Shown: in pieces, positions 46,257 through 58,709 of the stretch
How positions within the stretch are numbered: the first letter of the stretch is position 1
Layout: the number at the start of each line of letters is the position of its first letter
Assembly: GCA_002007465.1 (NCBI GenBank)
Contig: LNAC01000346.1
Coordinates: 2,121,525 to 2,185,524 of the forward strand
Direction of reading: 5' to 3'
DNA length: 64,000 nt
Origin: Ailurus styani
Lineage: Eukaryota; Chordata; Mammalia; Carnivora; Ailuridae
Notes under the pieces: generated by a model
What the model was told of the DNA's origin: nothing
Databases searched by the model: none
What the model saw: the letters and a program-made list of their open reading frames with translations, nothing else
Position numbers and translations under genes: made by a program

Positions 46257-46942
46257 TAGATCCACGGCGTTAAATTCCCAGCAGGAGTCAAATCCGGGCC
46301 TTTCCCGCTCGAGCCAAGCCGAGGCCACCGAGGGATGCCGCGCTCCGGCAGGAGTGCGTTTTGCAATGACCGCGTTTCCCAGGCAGCCAGCTCCGTGGCT
46401 GGCGCCCGCCGCCAACCTTACCCTCGGGGTCTAGAAGGATGCACGCTCCCATCGGACCGAGCGTCGCGATTCCCTCGCAGGGAAAAAGGCGTCGCCCGCC
46501 CGCCCCCCAAAGCACAACAGAAACAACAGCTACGGTGTCCTCGGCCCCTCCCCCAGCCCACGGGAAAAGGAGGGAGCGAGGGCGCGATACCCTCGCTCAA
46601 GTCCTCCTCGGACGGTCCCGCCACCGCGTCTCCCGATGAACCTGCGGCCGGCGGAAGCCACACAGCACGTTCAAACGCGCTCCCCCGCCGCCTTGGGCGC
46701 GGAGGGAGCGAGGAACGGAGTCAAGTTCCCGGGCGCGTCTCCGGAGGAAAACTTTGCTCGGTGCCGGCCGCGGCCGCGGGGAGATGGGACTGTGCCCCGC
46801 CGCCACGCTGTCCCCGGCGCGGCGAGCACGGGCCGTCCGCCCCCAAGCGCACCGGTTCCCAGTCTGCTCCCCGCGCGCCCACCGCCCGTGCGCTCCGTCC
46901 CAGGACGGTGCCTCATCTCCTGGGGCTGCGCGTCCTCACTTC

Positions 46943-46943
46943 N
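46943..46943. other. Single N before a C run
   Basis: One undetermined base directly before a run of C in the GC-rich block. Probably a sequencing or assembly problem at the homopolymer, so reading frames across it are unreliable. Confidence 0.9.
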
Positions 46944-47034
46944 CCCCCCCCCAAATCCAGTCACCCCTGCTTAAGTCTGCGGTCCCCAGCGCGCCCTCCC
47001 ACTGGGGCAGCAGGTGACCCGAAGCCAGCCTTAC

Positions 47035-47330
47035 CTGCCGCGGACTCTTCTCCCCCTCTCTCTGGGCCAGGTGTCCTTTCGGGAAGAGGGGAAGGGGATG
47101 CGGGCTGTGGGCGTGCGCGGCGGCGGCCCGGGGCACCGGCGCGAGCTCCTCTGAGAGGCCGCCCTGGCTGAGCCGCGGAGCCGCCGGCGGCCCTGACGGA
47201 GCGCGGAGGCTGCGGCCGCAGAGGCCAGACGGGGAGGCAGGGGGCGCTGCTGGCCCCGGAGCGCCGAGACGGGACAGGCGGGGAGCCAGGCACCAGCTGG
47301 AGCTTTGGGGAGGCGAGTGTGGCGAGGAAA
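47035..47330 (-). other. Candidate 5' non-coding first exon (minus strand)
   Basis: Minus strand: CGCGGCAG|GTAAGG at 47035/47034 is a near-perfect splice donor. About 320 bp upstream is a TATA-like CTTAAAAG (47355-47362), which would place a start near 47325-47330. The interval has no ATG in a good context, so it would be 5' untranslated. The exon start is inferred, not seen. Confidence 0.4.
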
Positions 47331-47720
47331 GGCACGCTCCGAGCGGGAGGGCGGCTTTTAAGTTTGTGGTGTGACCGCAGCAGCTGTCCTGGGAGAGACT
47401 CAGTCTTTCTAAAAAGGGGATGCTCGAAACGCCGGGGATTACCTCTCCCCTTCCGATCTCCTCCCCCAGCCCTCTGGCCCCCCTTTCCTCTGCGCACGCC
47501 AGTCCTCCCCGGCGAGCCGAAGTCCATCCCTGCCCGCGCGCAGGCTGTCAGCAGCGTGGATGAAATGTAGCTCCGGCCACGCGGAGGCATGTGTTTCCGG
47601 GCTGGCCGCCCTGTGCACTGGCCGTGCCGCAGCCTCTGGCGTTCGAGCCCGCGCCGGGCTGACTTGGGGACCTATGTGTTCTGTACCGCAACGTCTGTAA
47701 GGACCTCCTCGGAAGAAACA

Positions 47721-48485
47721 ACGTCCAAAACATTGTAAGCCTCAGGAAGAGTACCTGTGTTCCCGGCCACTGGCCTTCAAAGAGCAGGCATCAGGATGAG
47801 CGCCGGAGAACAAACCCTAAGGGGGCTAGCATGAGGAAGGACCAAGGGGGAGGGGGAAATGGGAAAACAAACAAACAAACAAACAAACGGCAGAAAAACC
47901 CCCAACATGTAAATCTTCTTTCCTCTTTACCTTACACCAGGCCAACAGGGATATGTCATCTATCTCCATCAGGAGCTTTCCTTTATAGATTTGTACACAT
48001 CGTGGTCGTGCAATAGGAAACTGAAGTTATGGGGAACAGGGATGAATCCACGTTTTGTGGAGCCTGGAACTTAGACAATTTGAAGGTGGGATCCTCTTTA
48101 AGAAAAGCAATACAGAAATAGCTTAATTTTTACAGATTTTACAAAAACGACTATTCAAATTTATTGTCAGGCTGCCCTCGGGGTCATGGAAAGGGCAAGG
48201 GATGAGTCCTGAAGCTTGGGCGTCCTTAGCTGCATGGTAAATCCTTCTGTGATTGGAACTCTAGTTCTGGAGTCACACACCTTGCACTTATTAGTCCCAA
48301 ACATAAAGCTGACTTGGGGGTAGAGCCGTAGGGAAAAAAAAGCAGCCACAGGGTTCTGCATTTGTCAGCTTGATTTAAGAGCACAGCTTGTAAGGTCCCA
48401 GAGCTCCTTTGGCAAATGACAAGTGGTGTTTTAGTTTGGGGGTAGTGAGCAGTCAGTGGCAACAATGGGAGAACTGGAAGGTGGG
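47721..48485. other. CpG-island shore, no recognised feature
   Basis: Composition falls back towards AT. It holds an (AAAC)6 tract at about 47864-47888. Short minus-strand frames over 48167-48465 have no coding bias. Confidence 0.55.
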
Positions 48486-48640
48486 AGGAGACTCTTCATT
48501 CGGTGTCTCCTCTGCAGTAGAGAGCTGAGGGCCACAGAAGCTAAATGAGTCATTTCAAGTTACAGATGGTTAGTGGCAGAGCCAGGCTCAGGAGGGACTC
48601 AAGTTTCCTAACTCTGACCAAGGTTCTTTCCTGTGTCTCA
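48486..48640 (-). mobile_element. MIR SINE fragment
   Basis: 'gtctcctctgcagtagagagctgagg', 'gtggcagagccaggctcaggagg', 'gtttcctaactctgacc' resembles the MIR 3' domain; short, orientation tentative. Confidence 0.5.
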
Positions 48641-50521
48641 TGCTGCCCCATTTCTGCAAACTTGGTTTTGACTTTCCACCAACCAACCCCATAATTTTCC
48701 TCTTTAGATACAGGAAAACTTAAGTCCCTACAGACTATTCTGACCTATAGCAACTTTTTTTTTTGAATGCTTTGTATTTAAATGTTACACCACTCATTTT
48801 GTAATTAACCATACGCTTGATGTGTTTATTGCATTTTTCTATGTATTTTCTATTATCTGCTTATGCCATTGCTCCTCAATCCAAATTGAACCTCATTATA
48901 AGGACAAAATACCTCTTTTTCTCCCCCAGCACAGCTTAGGGCTTTGCACATAGGAGGTTCATGATAATTAGTTTTTGACTTTTAAAAACTCTCTATTTAT
49001 TGTCTAATAATTTTGTCAGTTTATTGGCCAGAATATTGTGTTTAACTAGAATTGCGGTTAACTGGATTTCCCCTTTTTCCCTCCTGTCAAAATCCTATCT
49101 TAATATACTCAAGGCAAACAGCATCTCCCTTTGCTACTATTTCCACCTTTTCCACAAAGCCTCTACAGAATTAATCATTCCTTCCTGTTTTCCCAAAGCT
49201 CTTTGATTTCACTACCATTATAAGCCTTTTTCATGTTATGTCATAGTTAGGCATGTGTCCTCATCTGCTGTTGGTTGTTTTTTGTCTTTCTTTCCCAACC
49301 CCCTAAAACAATGCCTACGAACTTGTATTGAACTGGTTTAGTTTGAAATGCCTTGACTTAAATTTTAGACTGCATTTACTAGGGCATTCTCAATGTACCA
49401 TGGCTTCGAAGACAACATCTGGAAACTGGGTTCTGTGCTTTTCTTCCTTTTAATTGCTCTGAGCACACAGCAGGCAGAATCAACGGCACAGCGCAAAGTT
49501 GTGATGAATGGCCTCAGCTGTGTCCATGGCTTTGTAATCCTTAGGGTACTTCTCTAAGTGTCTTGCATATGGTAGGGGTTTAACAAATATTTAGGGGTTA
49601 AATTAGGTACTGAAAACAGTGGATAGAATGATGATAATCAGTCACTGCATTTATTTTTGAATTTCTACTGAAACACAGGATCTCATCAGTATGGTTTTAT
49701 AACACTTTCTAAGAGTTTGAGATTGACTGTCATCAAAAGCAACTGGTAATCTGTCCTATAGGGCTAATACCCTATCTAAATCCTTACAATAACACTGAGT
49801 GGGGAAAATCTTTTTTACACTAAGTTTTGTTAAAATGTAAGATATATTATACAGTTTAGCGTATCTCCAAGGCTGGCTATTCAAGATTCAACAAGTGATC
49901 CTTAATTACACTGAAAGAGATGTGTATATCATCAGTTAGAACAACCTAATTGTTGTTCTATGCCTGTTTCATTCTGAGGAAAAGAAGAAAAAACAGAAAT
50001 AAAGGAAAGGAAAAAAAAAGAACAAAGTACTGTCTAATTTCCGGGTGCTTGGAAAAAAATTTGAATACGTGAATTTGTCTTGAGGATCAGCCTCTTATTC
50101 TGTGACATATTACACTCCTCCCATCTCCATTAGGGCTCAGCTGGAATCGGAGTAAGTCATTCTTACTGTATGGTAGTAGATATGTGTTAGATTATGTGCA
50201 ATACACTATTTCTCATAGGATTACATTTTAATACTTAATGAAGCCAAAGAATAAATTTAATTGTACGATTTCAAGAATCATCAATATATGTTGGGAACCA
50301 TAAGGGATGGCAGCAGGGATGGCTAAGAGTAGAATAGGTATATTCTAGGCTTCTCCAAATCCACATATAGCTACTTTTGCCAAGAAGACAGGAGAAAGAT
50401 AATTACTGGGTCCAGAATTTAAATGTAGCAGGATCCCAGAGGATTTGGCTGCACTTTCAGCAGTAGTATCTTTTCCAACAAAACTCTACGGTCTTAGTTC
50501 TCTCTGTACTGTCTTGTATTC
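48641..50521. other. AT-rich, no recognised feature
   Basis: AT-rich DNA. I see no splice-flanked open frame or named repeat. Confidence 0.5.
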
Positions 50522-50583
50522 AGGAAGGAAGGAAGGAAGGGAGGGAGGAAAGAAGGAGGGAAGGGAGGGAGGGAGGAAGGTAG
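50522..50583. repeat. (GGAA)n / (GGGA)n microsatellite
   Basis: Purine-only tetranucleotide array, GGAA passing into GGGA/GGAGG variants. Confidence 0.95.
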
Positions 50584-52598
50584 GGAATTTGGTGAATTTA
50601 AAAGAAAAAAAAGAGACTGATAAAAGAAACTGCAGAGATCTATGTATACAGACAAGGAAATGGAGATAAAAGTCAAGCATTTAGTGTTCACATCTATAAA
50701 CTAGTCATACCTTGATCATATATAAAACCTCTGCACCTTATAATAAATACTACTTTATGAATGTTTTCCCACATACTAATGTATCAGTACTGACAGATAA
50801 ACGTTGTTATACTCATTAGAGAAAACAGGAGTGTATATTAGTTTGTATCTGAAGGGAACAAGTGATGGCATGAGTTGAAAGCATCTCACCCGTCTCCTAA
50901 TCTTCTATCAGGTGTTTTCCCCTTATAAACTACAGATCTTTTTTTTTCCATTTGTTTCATTTGATCATGGCAATCTACTCATCACTGGATCATTAAGTAG
51001 TTACATATTAAGATTATTAGGTCATGCTTAGTGATGGAAAAGAACACACCTTTCATCTTTATTTTGGTATTAATTACACATACATAGAGCTCTCAGAAGT
51101 AAATGTATCTCTGTTTCTCATCTTTAAGTAAAGACAGAAGATAGTTTACAGCGAGTTAATCAGAATGTAAAACTGTCAGAACTTTGCTTAATGTCTTTGA
51201 GTTTTAAACTCTTTTAACATCATAAATAATCATAAACATTCAGAGTTAGGAGAGGCCTCGGAGACTTTCTAGCCCTCATGTTATACATGAGAGAACCACG
51301 GCCAGGAACATGGAGTGCTCACCCAGCTCCTTCTAACTCCTTCTCTATGCCCTCTACAATACAGCACCCACCCTGCTATCATGCCTTTACAAGAAGAAGG
51401 AGAAGAAGAAGAAGAAGAAAAAAATCAGCTATTTTTCAAAACCTATCCAAGCCAGAATCTTAAGGTTATATTTACTTAGCTGGTTTGGGGTGTGGTGAAT
51501 AATTAAATTCAGCAGGAATGCACTTCAAAATAAAAATAAAAACACAACCCAACCCCTTTGGCCCAAGTCCTGAGACCTCAGAAAAGAAAACCTCCTTGAC
51601 TATGAACATTTGCTAGAGGTCGGAAAGCCTTTCTGAGCCTGATCTAGGAGCCCACTTAGCTAGTGCAGGATGGAAGACTTTATAGGCAAATAAATGACTC
51701 TTTGTGTTTTGTGTGTGTGTGCATGTGTGTGTGTTTTCTTTTTTTTAACAGTGTTCTTAGATCAACGAACAATCCCCAAGGAAGGATTTTAAGGAAAAAT
51801 AAACACCTTTCTTATATATCATATAAGAAAAAAAATCATCTTTGAGTTTGCTTTTCTTAATACCTCATGCCACCACTCCTTCACCCTTAGAGCATACTTT
51901 AGAAATAATGTATTCTTCTAAGAAAATGGAGGAGGGGAGGGATTCCTGTGATACCTAATCAAGGCAAGTCTTATTTGTATAAGGGTGATGAAACCAAGAA
52001 AAATATGCCCTCTTGTGGCTTATTTGTTCTAGTTCACAACTAATCAACAGTACTCTATTATTTCCTGAAACTCAAACATACCTATATTCCAAGTGGAATT
52101 AAACTATTCCTTTGTGCAGTAACTGAAGAGAACAGGTCCATGCAGACAGCATGAAGGCATTCCAAGACTTCTGCTTTGTTCAAGGTCATATGCAGCTACT
52201 TAGCCACAACGAAATCAGTATCCTTAAAAATGAGGGAACATTTTCCAAAATAACCCACAGATTCCTACAGATATTATAAAAATACCTTTCAAATAAATAC
52301 ATTGATAGAATTTCTTTCCTAAATAGTGAGGTTTCTTTTGGACAGACTTAAACTATCAGTTTCCACAAATAGGAGAAAATTCATAATTTCCTGCCCTACT
52401 GTATTTGTGCCTCTAATATTTCTTTAACTGCAGGATGATGCTTATTTTTCCATTGAAAAAAGTAAAATATGAAGCAGTTAAAAGAATGCTGATTTTCATT
52501 GTGTGCATACTTTTTTCTCTTCTTTCCTCAGAAATGAGGTTATAACAAATGTGTTACATCCAGTGATTTACAGATTCAATTAATTTCATTTTATGACA
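50584..52598. other. AT-rich, simple repeats only
   Basis: AT-rich DNA with an (AAG)n tract at 51391-51423 and a TG tract near 51708-51735. No gene or interspersed repeat recognised. Confidence 0.5.
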
Positions 52599-52614
52599 AA
52601 AAATGACCACCATG

Positions 52615-52809
52615 GGGGCACCTGGGTGGTTCAGTTGTTAAGCGTCTGCCTTTGGCTCAGGTCAGGATCCCAGGGTCCTAGGATCAAGCCCCGCAGCAGG
52701 CTCCCTGCTCAGCAGGAAGCCTGCTTCTCCTTCTCCCACTCCCTCTGCTTGTGTTCCCTCTCTCACTGCCGTGTCTCTCTCTGTCAAATAAATAAAATCT
52801 TAAAAATAG
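52615..52809 (+). mobile_element. Older-type CAN SINE
   Basis: 'ggcacctgggtggttcagttg', 'gttaagcgtctgcctttggc', 'ctcccactccctctgcttgtgttccctc': an older arctoid-type body. Flanks aaaaatgaccaccatg (52599-52614) / aaaatgtccaccatg (52810-52824). Confidence 0.95.
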
Positions 52810-52824
52810 AAAATGTCCACCATG

Positions 52825-53984
52825 TTTTCTGGAAACCACAAAGTGGAGATTTAGTGGAAAGTGACCTCTGGTGAGCCAGAGAAAGACTTTCACATAACTG
52901 TGATTTAAATAATTTAATAACTAAGTGAGTGTCAAAGGTTTGAAACAGGCCAGATTGTTAACTCCTTAGTTTAATCCTATTATAATAATAATTATTACAA
53001 TAATAATTATGATTAACATTATCATTATCATTTTACATACAGAGAAACTTTAAGTGACTTAAATAACACATTTTTCATTTGCCTGGATCTATTTGCCTAT
53101 GAAGGGGGCCAGAGCCATCTCCTTAGCACCTTGCTCAGCACCTTGCTGCAGAAGTAAACCATACTGAGTCTTACTTATCGGAAACCCACAACTTTCCAAA
53201 CTGCCCTATTTAATACATGGAACTATTATCTTTCTAAGTTACAAGTTAACATGGGATCCTGTTCTTTCAAGCTTATGATCATTCTGACACTTGAAACACA
53301 GATACATTTTCATTTATATTACCATTTGAAAAAACAATCATAAAACAGTTCAAGATTTTAAATTTTATTGACTTTAAATTTAATGAAGAAAAATAAATCA
53401 CTATACTATACTACTACTAACAAATTGCCTTTTCTCTCTACTCAGTACCTTGGTAAAATTATCTTCTCTTATGTACAAAAAGTTTTACTTCCCAACTGTA
53501 TTTGCCAATAATGTCTAAATTAAAAGTCTATGATTATACATATACATGAAAAATTATTTCTAATTTTACTATACTTAAAACTTCTAATTCTAATAATAGC
53601 CAGTTTTAAAAGAAAAAAAACATGGCCATTTAAAAAATGTGTTAAGAAATTAACATTTCACTAATTAAAATAAAAGACAAGCTGTTCATAATAATGAAAG
53701 TCAATATTTTAAGTATATTATTGATAGCATTCTCAATGTTAAAAATGATGAGCTGCCAATATTAGCTATTCAAACATTATAAATTTATGGTATTAAAACA
53801 GTGAGGTACTGTTTAGTGAATACATAACCAAGCAAAACAATTTAAAGTCCAGAAAACAGATGTAGATATATTATCATTCACACATGTAATGGGAATTTTG
53901 TTTTCTGGCTCCAAACTTGAGTGGACAATAAATGCCTTCCTTTCTAAAAATTACTTTTGTTTTGTAGCGTTTGAAATAGAAAAA
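52825..53984. other. AT-rich, no recognised feature
   Basis: AT-rich DNA with ATT/ATA-type low-complexity text near 52980-53030. Confidence 0.5.
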
Positions 53985-54480
53985 ATAGCACACACACACC
54001 CTCACACAATAAAATAGAATTTACACTCTAGAATATGTCACACAGCTTAAGAATTAGAATATTACAAGTATCTTCAAAATCAGATATCTGTGTTCCTCTG
54101 TGATTCCTTTTGCCTACCACTATAAGTAAACAATATTCTAAATTTAATGCTTATTTTCTCCTTTTTCTTCCCCACATATGTACAGGGCTCTAAGTAATGT
54201 ATTCCGTGATGTGCTGTTGTTATTAGCTTTATATAAATAGTATCAGCTTCATAAAAATGGCAACTTTCTGTGATTTTCTTTGCTCAGCTCTAAGATTCAT
54301 CTTTTCTTTTGTGTATGCTGTTGTTTTCATTCTCTTTTATTGCTTTTAATTATATTATTTTGTGAACATGTCGTATGTTATCCATTCTTACGTTGACGGT
54401 CAGTTGAGTCATTTCCAATATTTTGCTATTACAACAATGCTTCACGAACATGTTTGTATATGTCACTTTATTTTCCTGTT
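53985..54480 (+). mobile_element. Old L1 3'-UTR fragment
   Basis: 'ataaatagtatcagcttcataaaaatgg', 'gtcagttgagtcatttccaatattttgctattacaacaatgc' (in pieces) and the preceding 'gtaaacaatattctaaattt' follow L1M 3' sequences. Confidence 0.65.
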
Positions 54481-55180
54481 ACCCAACTTGAAGTCTGTCT
54501 CAAGCCCTGTATGAGCCAGTTATGAATGCAGAGATCAGTCCAGCTATGTAAAACCATAAGTATTGACTATAGGGAATTGAGTGGAAAGACGTTGCAAAGA
54601 GCCACGAAAGAGAGAAGGAGGGAGTCTGAAGAGTAAAAGGAAAGGAAGAATGTACTCGAAGATTGGACACTACTAATGACCCAGGTTAGAAGGATGGAAG
54701 TCCAACACTGTTCCAGTCTATCCTGGATCTGCTACGATGTGCTGCCTGACCAGGACGAGGTGGCTGAAGGCTCTTATCTCTGCAACGCTGGACTCAGAAC
54801 ACCTCAACCCTGTTACCTCTCCACCTGCAATTACCAGAAACCACCAGTACCTGCCTCATCCCGAGAGCCAGAAGCCTAAAGCCTTAAAGCATTTGTATTT
54901 CTTTTGCCTACGGATCTGCAAATTTCTTCTCTTGACACAATCTAACCAAGGACCAGATGGCAATGTAGTACAAAACAAAGTTTTCAAATTCCCAGGCCCA
55001 GACAATACATAAAAGGGCAGATGTGGCATTGAGAGAGAAGAGGTGAAATAAGCACAAACCTCACTTCATCCTGAAAGCAGAAAACTTAACTTAGCGGTTT
55101 TCAGGTCAACTCAGGCACTGACTTCTCAGTCTTTTAACATTTTAATACCATTTCATTCCAGGGTTCTGCAATTCTTTACT
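54481..55180. other. Unassigned, less AT-rich
   Basis: A moderately GC-rich 500-bp patch (54580-54900) carrying plus-strand frames of 67 and 91 codons in different phases. There is no clear acceptor, donor or recognisable motif. It could be an old repeat or a non-coding exon; not called. Confidence 0.4.
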
Positions 55181-55229
55181 TTCGCTCAATCCTGCTGTTT
55201 ACATTCTACGGGGGCCTAAATAAATCCAG

Positions 55230-55790
55230 TAGCTGAGAAGTGGACGAGTTTGCTAGCATGACCGTAACAAGTGCAATAGCCTGGGGTGGCTTAAGCAACA
55301 GAAAGTTACTTGCTTTGTAGTTCTGGAGGTTTAACATCTGAGATCAATGATTAGCAGGCTTGGTTTCTTCTAAGGCCTCTTTCCTTGCCTCCTTGGCTTG
55401 CGGATTGAATTCATCCTCTTTCCTTCTATGTCTGTTGAATACCCATCTTCCAATCATAAATTCCTCTCAGGTTGTTCTTTGTTCAAAACACTAGGCTCCT
55501 TTGAGATCATCAGTCTCCTTTCAGATACTTGCATCCATGTTCTTCCTTGATACTTGAACATCTGTGAAAAATAGGGGTTTGGGAGTGATGGTTACTTTCT
55601 TGGGTCCCTCTGTGGCTAAACATGTTAGTCTCTCATTCTATTTACTGCCTCTACACTATTGTATAATGGGACACAACTGTGAGGCTGCAAGTTCCAGAGG
55701 ATCAGAAGCAAGGTGCTAATCCCCTTTACTATCATGTTACCAAATATATAGAATAGTCTGTCATCCCTGGACTTTGTCAAACACTGGCAA
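55230..55790. mobile_element. Old LTR-type relic (ERVL/MaLR-like)
   Basis: 'gtaacaagtgcaatagcctggggtggcttaagcaacag', 'gtagttctggaggtttaacatctgagatcaatg', 'ggtttcttctaaggcctctttccttgcc' (in pieces) matches a common mammalian LTR type with 'ctgtaacaaa...ggcttaaacaacag' text. The family name is uncertain. Confidence 0.5.
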
Positions 55791-55988
55791 GCTGGAAGAA
55801 ACCCATATTCCCATCTAATTGTTTTTGCTTCTTCACCTCAGTGACAACTTCCCATAATTGTCAAAACTTTATACAGTCCCTGAGTAGGGATAATCTTTTT
55901 TTTTATATATCAATTCTCTTTACCTGTTGGTGGTGGCATATACTTTATTACTCAGGATTTACAAAGTTGAAAACAAACAGACTTTTTT

Positions 55989-56200
55989 TTAAAAGAGATT
56001 TTATTTAATTAATTAATTTATTTATTTGACAGAAAGAGAGAGAGAGAGATTACAAGTAGGCAGAGAGGCAGGCAGAGAGAAAGGAGGAAGCAGGCTCCCT
56101 GCTGAGCAGGGAGCTGGATGAGGGCCTCAATCCTAGGATCCTGAGATCATGACCTAAGCTGAAGGCAGAGGCTTTAACCCACTGAGCCACCCAGGCGCCC
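55989..56200 (-). mobile_element. CAN SINE with perfect 16-bp target duplication
   Basis: Reverse SINE ending GCCACCCAGGCGCCC. acaaacagactttttt occurs at 55973-55988 and 56201-56216. Confidence 0.97.
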
Positions 56201-56216
56201 ACAAACAGACTTTTTT

Positions 56217-56589
56217 GTGTGTGTGCAAATGTAAAGGCTTGCTTTTTGAGATTGTGCTAGGAATCTCAAGAAATCTATTTTGAAATCTTAAAGCTGACAT
56301 TGGACTCCTTTTTTTCCCTTGAATTCTTTTGTGTCTTCCTTTTAATTATTGACCCCATAACAACATAGAATACTAGTGACTTGATGAATGGGGAATCCTG
56401 AGGCAACCAGGAATGGCTGAAATAAAAATATTTGTACGCCAAAGTTGTTATCTCCAAAATATATTCTATATATAACCAAAGACGGTCTTTCAAAACGGTG
56501 AAACAAAGAAAAAACAATCAATAAATATTAGAATGTAATAATTAAATATTGACATAATTTAGCAGTTTTTTTGCAACATTCTCTCATGT
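56217..56589. other. AT-rich, no recognised feature
   Basis: AT-rich spacer; nothing recognised. Confidence 0.5.
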
Positions 56590-57535
56590 AGAATCCATTC
56601 ATTAATATTTTGAATATAAAAATGAACCAACAGATTCTCCAAAAATCGAAGATTCAGAATTAAAATAAAAATGAATCGAGAATCCTACTTCACATCTATA
56701 CAAAATAATTACAGGCTAGTTTCAGATCGCAAACTGAAAGGTAAAATAATACATTTCTCAGATGACAACATGGGAGAACATCTTCATATTTTGGAGTGGA
56801 TAAAGAGAGCTTAAACAGTACACAAAACTGCTAACCATAAAGGAAACTTGCTGTCCAATTTATAAGGACAATGTCAAAGACAGCATTAACACAGCGAAGT
56901 GCCAGGTCATAGTGCCAGAGAAAATATATGCCATCCATATATTTCACAAAATCTCATATCTAGAATATGTAAAGGACTTACGTAAATTAATACAAAAAAG
57001 ACAATCCAAAAGGTCTAAAGATCTGGGCAGACTTTTCATAAAAGAGGATATTCAAAGGGCCAATAACTTCTGTAGTAATCAAGGAAATGCAGATTAAAAC
57101 CACTGTGACTCCTACATACCCATCAGAATGACTAAAACGAAAAAGACAAAATATCAGGAGTTGCTAAGGATGTAAAGATCAGAACTCTTACACACCTTGG
57201 GCAGAATTGTTAATTGTATAACCTTTTGGGAAAACTCTTTAGCATTATCTACTAAACCCTAAATATATGCATACTCTATGACAAGCAATTCTATGCACCG
57301 ATTGTGCCTGAGAAAAATGTATAGGTATGTTCACCAAAATAAATGTATGATAAAGTTCATAGAAAAATTATTTGAAATAGTCTCACACTGGAAACCATGC
57401 AAACTATCTTCAACAATACAATGGATAATATATTGTGGTCAATTCACATAATGGAAAGTTATATAACAATAAAAATAAATAACTGTACCAGCAAGGTAAA
57501 TTAATTTTAGAAAAAAAAATAGTGAAAGAAGACAG
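56590..57535 (+). mobile_element. Old L1 ORF2 end and 3' UTR
   Basis: 'ggcagacttttcataaaagagg', 'aggaaatgcagattaaaaccactgtgac', 'ttgtataaccttttgggaaaac', 'aatatattgtggtcaattcacataatgg' (in pieces) are the end of L1 ORF2 and the following UTR. The reading frame is broken. Confidence 0.85.
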
Positions 57536-58187
57536 ACACACATAGTATGATTGATTCATAGTTCATCTTTTTTTTTTTTTCCTGGAGGTAAACAGGTTGA
57601 GTCTAAAATTCATATAGAAAATAACCATGCAAGATTGGAAGATTTGACTATGATCTTGACTCATCTAAACCAACAACAAAGAACATCATTGTATTGTTCA
57701 TGTTTATTTCTGTGTCTTTTCATCATGTTTTAAAGCTTTTTCATATAGGTTTTGTACATTTCTTAGTAACATTACTCCTAAATATTTTACTTTATTGCTA
57801 ATATTGTAAATGAAGTTTTTAAAAAGTTATATCTTCTAACCAGATATTTTTATATGTAAAAAATTCTAAATATTAATTTAATAATATTAATTCTAAATTA
57901 ATTAATAATTCTAAATATTAATTTTATATTTAGCGAATTTTCTGAATTCTTTTATTGCTTATTTTTACCATGAATTCTTTTTTTCATGAATACTGTCATA
58001 TAATTATCATCTGGTCCATGACATTTTGCTGAAAATTGTTTTGTTTTGTTTTGTTTTGTTTTGTTTTGGTGAAAATTCTTAACAACTTCTTTCTTCTTTA
58101 GAAATGTAACCCTTCTATCACTACTGGGATAAATGTAGGTGAATTTTAATTTCCTAGAATGTTACCTATTTCACTTAAGTTTTCTTT

Positions 58188-58325
58188 TCTTTAATATTTT
58201 TTATTGTGTTATGTTAGTCACCATAAAATACATCATTAGTTTTTGATGCAGTGTTCGAAGATTCATTGTTTATATACAAAAGCCAGTGCTCCGTGCAATC
58301 GGTGCCCTCCTTAATACCCACCAAG
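58188..58325 (-). mobile_element. Carnivora-type L1 3' end, truncated
   Basis: On the minus strand: 'ggtgggtattaaggagggcacc', 'tgcacggagcactgg', 'aacaatgaatcttcgaacac', followed by an A/T-rich tail. This is the Carnivora L1 3' UTR terminus. I saw no clear target duplication. Confidence 0.75.
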
Positions 58326-58506
58326 AAATTTATTTGCTTAGAGTCAGACTAATAGTCACTTTTTATTTTTTTGTTTCAACGCTTCTTATCAATTGTGATT
58401 TCTTATTATGTTTATGCTTTCTTTCTTTTATAGTTTTTCTATTTTAGAGTTCATTAATTTTTAGCAGTACATTAATTATTTTCCTCTTTTTTTTAGGGTG
58501 TCTATT

Positions 58507-58709
58507 CTTTTTTTAAGATTTTATTTATTTATTTGTCAGAGAGAGCGAAGGAGAGAGAGGGAGGGCACAAGCAGAGGGAGCAGCAGGCAGAGGGAGAAGC
58601 AGGCTCCCTACTGAGCAAGGAGCCCGATGCAGGACTCAATCCCAAGACCCTGGGATCATGATCTGAGCTGAAGGCAGCCACTTAACCGACTGAGCCACTC
58701 AGCCATCCC
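58507..58709 (-). mobile_element. CAN SINE with 13-bp target duplication
   Basis: Reverse SINE nested in antisense L1. tagggtgtctatt is identical at 58494-58506 and 58710-58722. Confidence 0.97.

Larger units (their letters stand above)
45450..47720. promoter_or_regulatory. CpG-island promoter region
   Basis: The only long GC- and CpG-rich block in the window, with sharp edges into AT-rich DNA on both sides. It lacks SINEs. It carries an E-box (CACGTG, 45621), an RFX X-box-like site (45664), an inverted CCAAT box (45975), a G4 motif (46234) and a TTAAAAG element on the minus strand (47355-47362). Two minus-strand donors (47035 and 46422) point to transcription towards lower coordinates; promoters of this kind are often bidirectional. 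Large open frames here (up to 278 codons on plus and 209 on minus) reflect low stop-codon density in GC-rich DNA and show no recognisable domain. One N lies at 46943. Confidence 0.9.

Noticed and set aside
46335..47171. 278-codon plus-strand open frame in the CpG island
   Set aside because: GC-rich DNA has few stop codons. Overlapping long frames exist on both strands, the frame crosses an N, and the peptide is Pro/Arg/Ala-rich with no domain.
46961..47590. 209-codon minus-strand open frame in the CpG island
   Set aside because: Same low-stop effect; low-complexity Arg/Pro/Gly/Ser peptide. It runs through a strong splice donor at 47035, suggesting untranslated exon plus intron.
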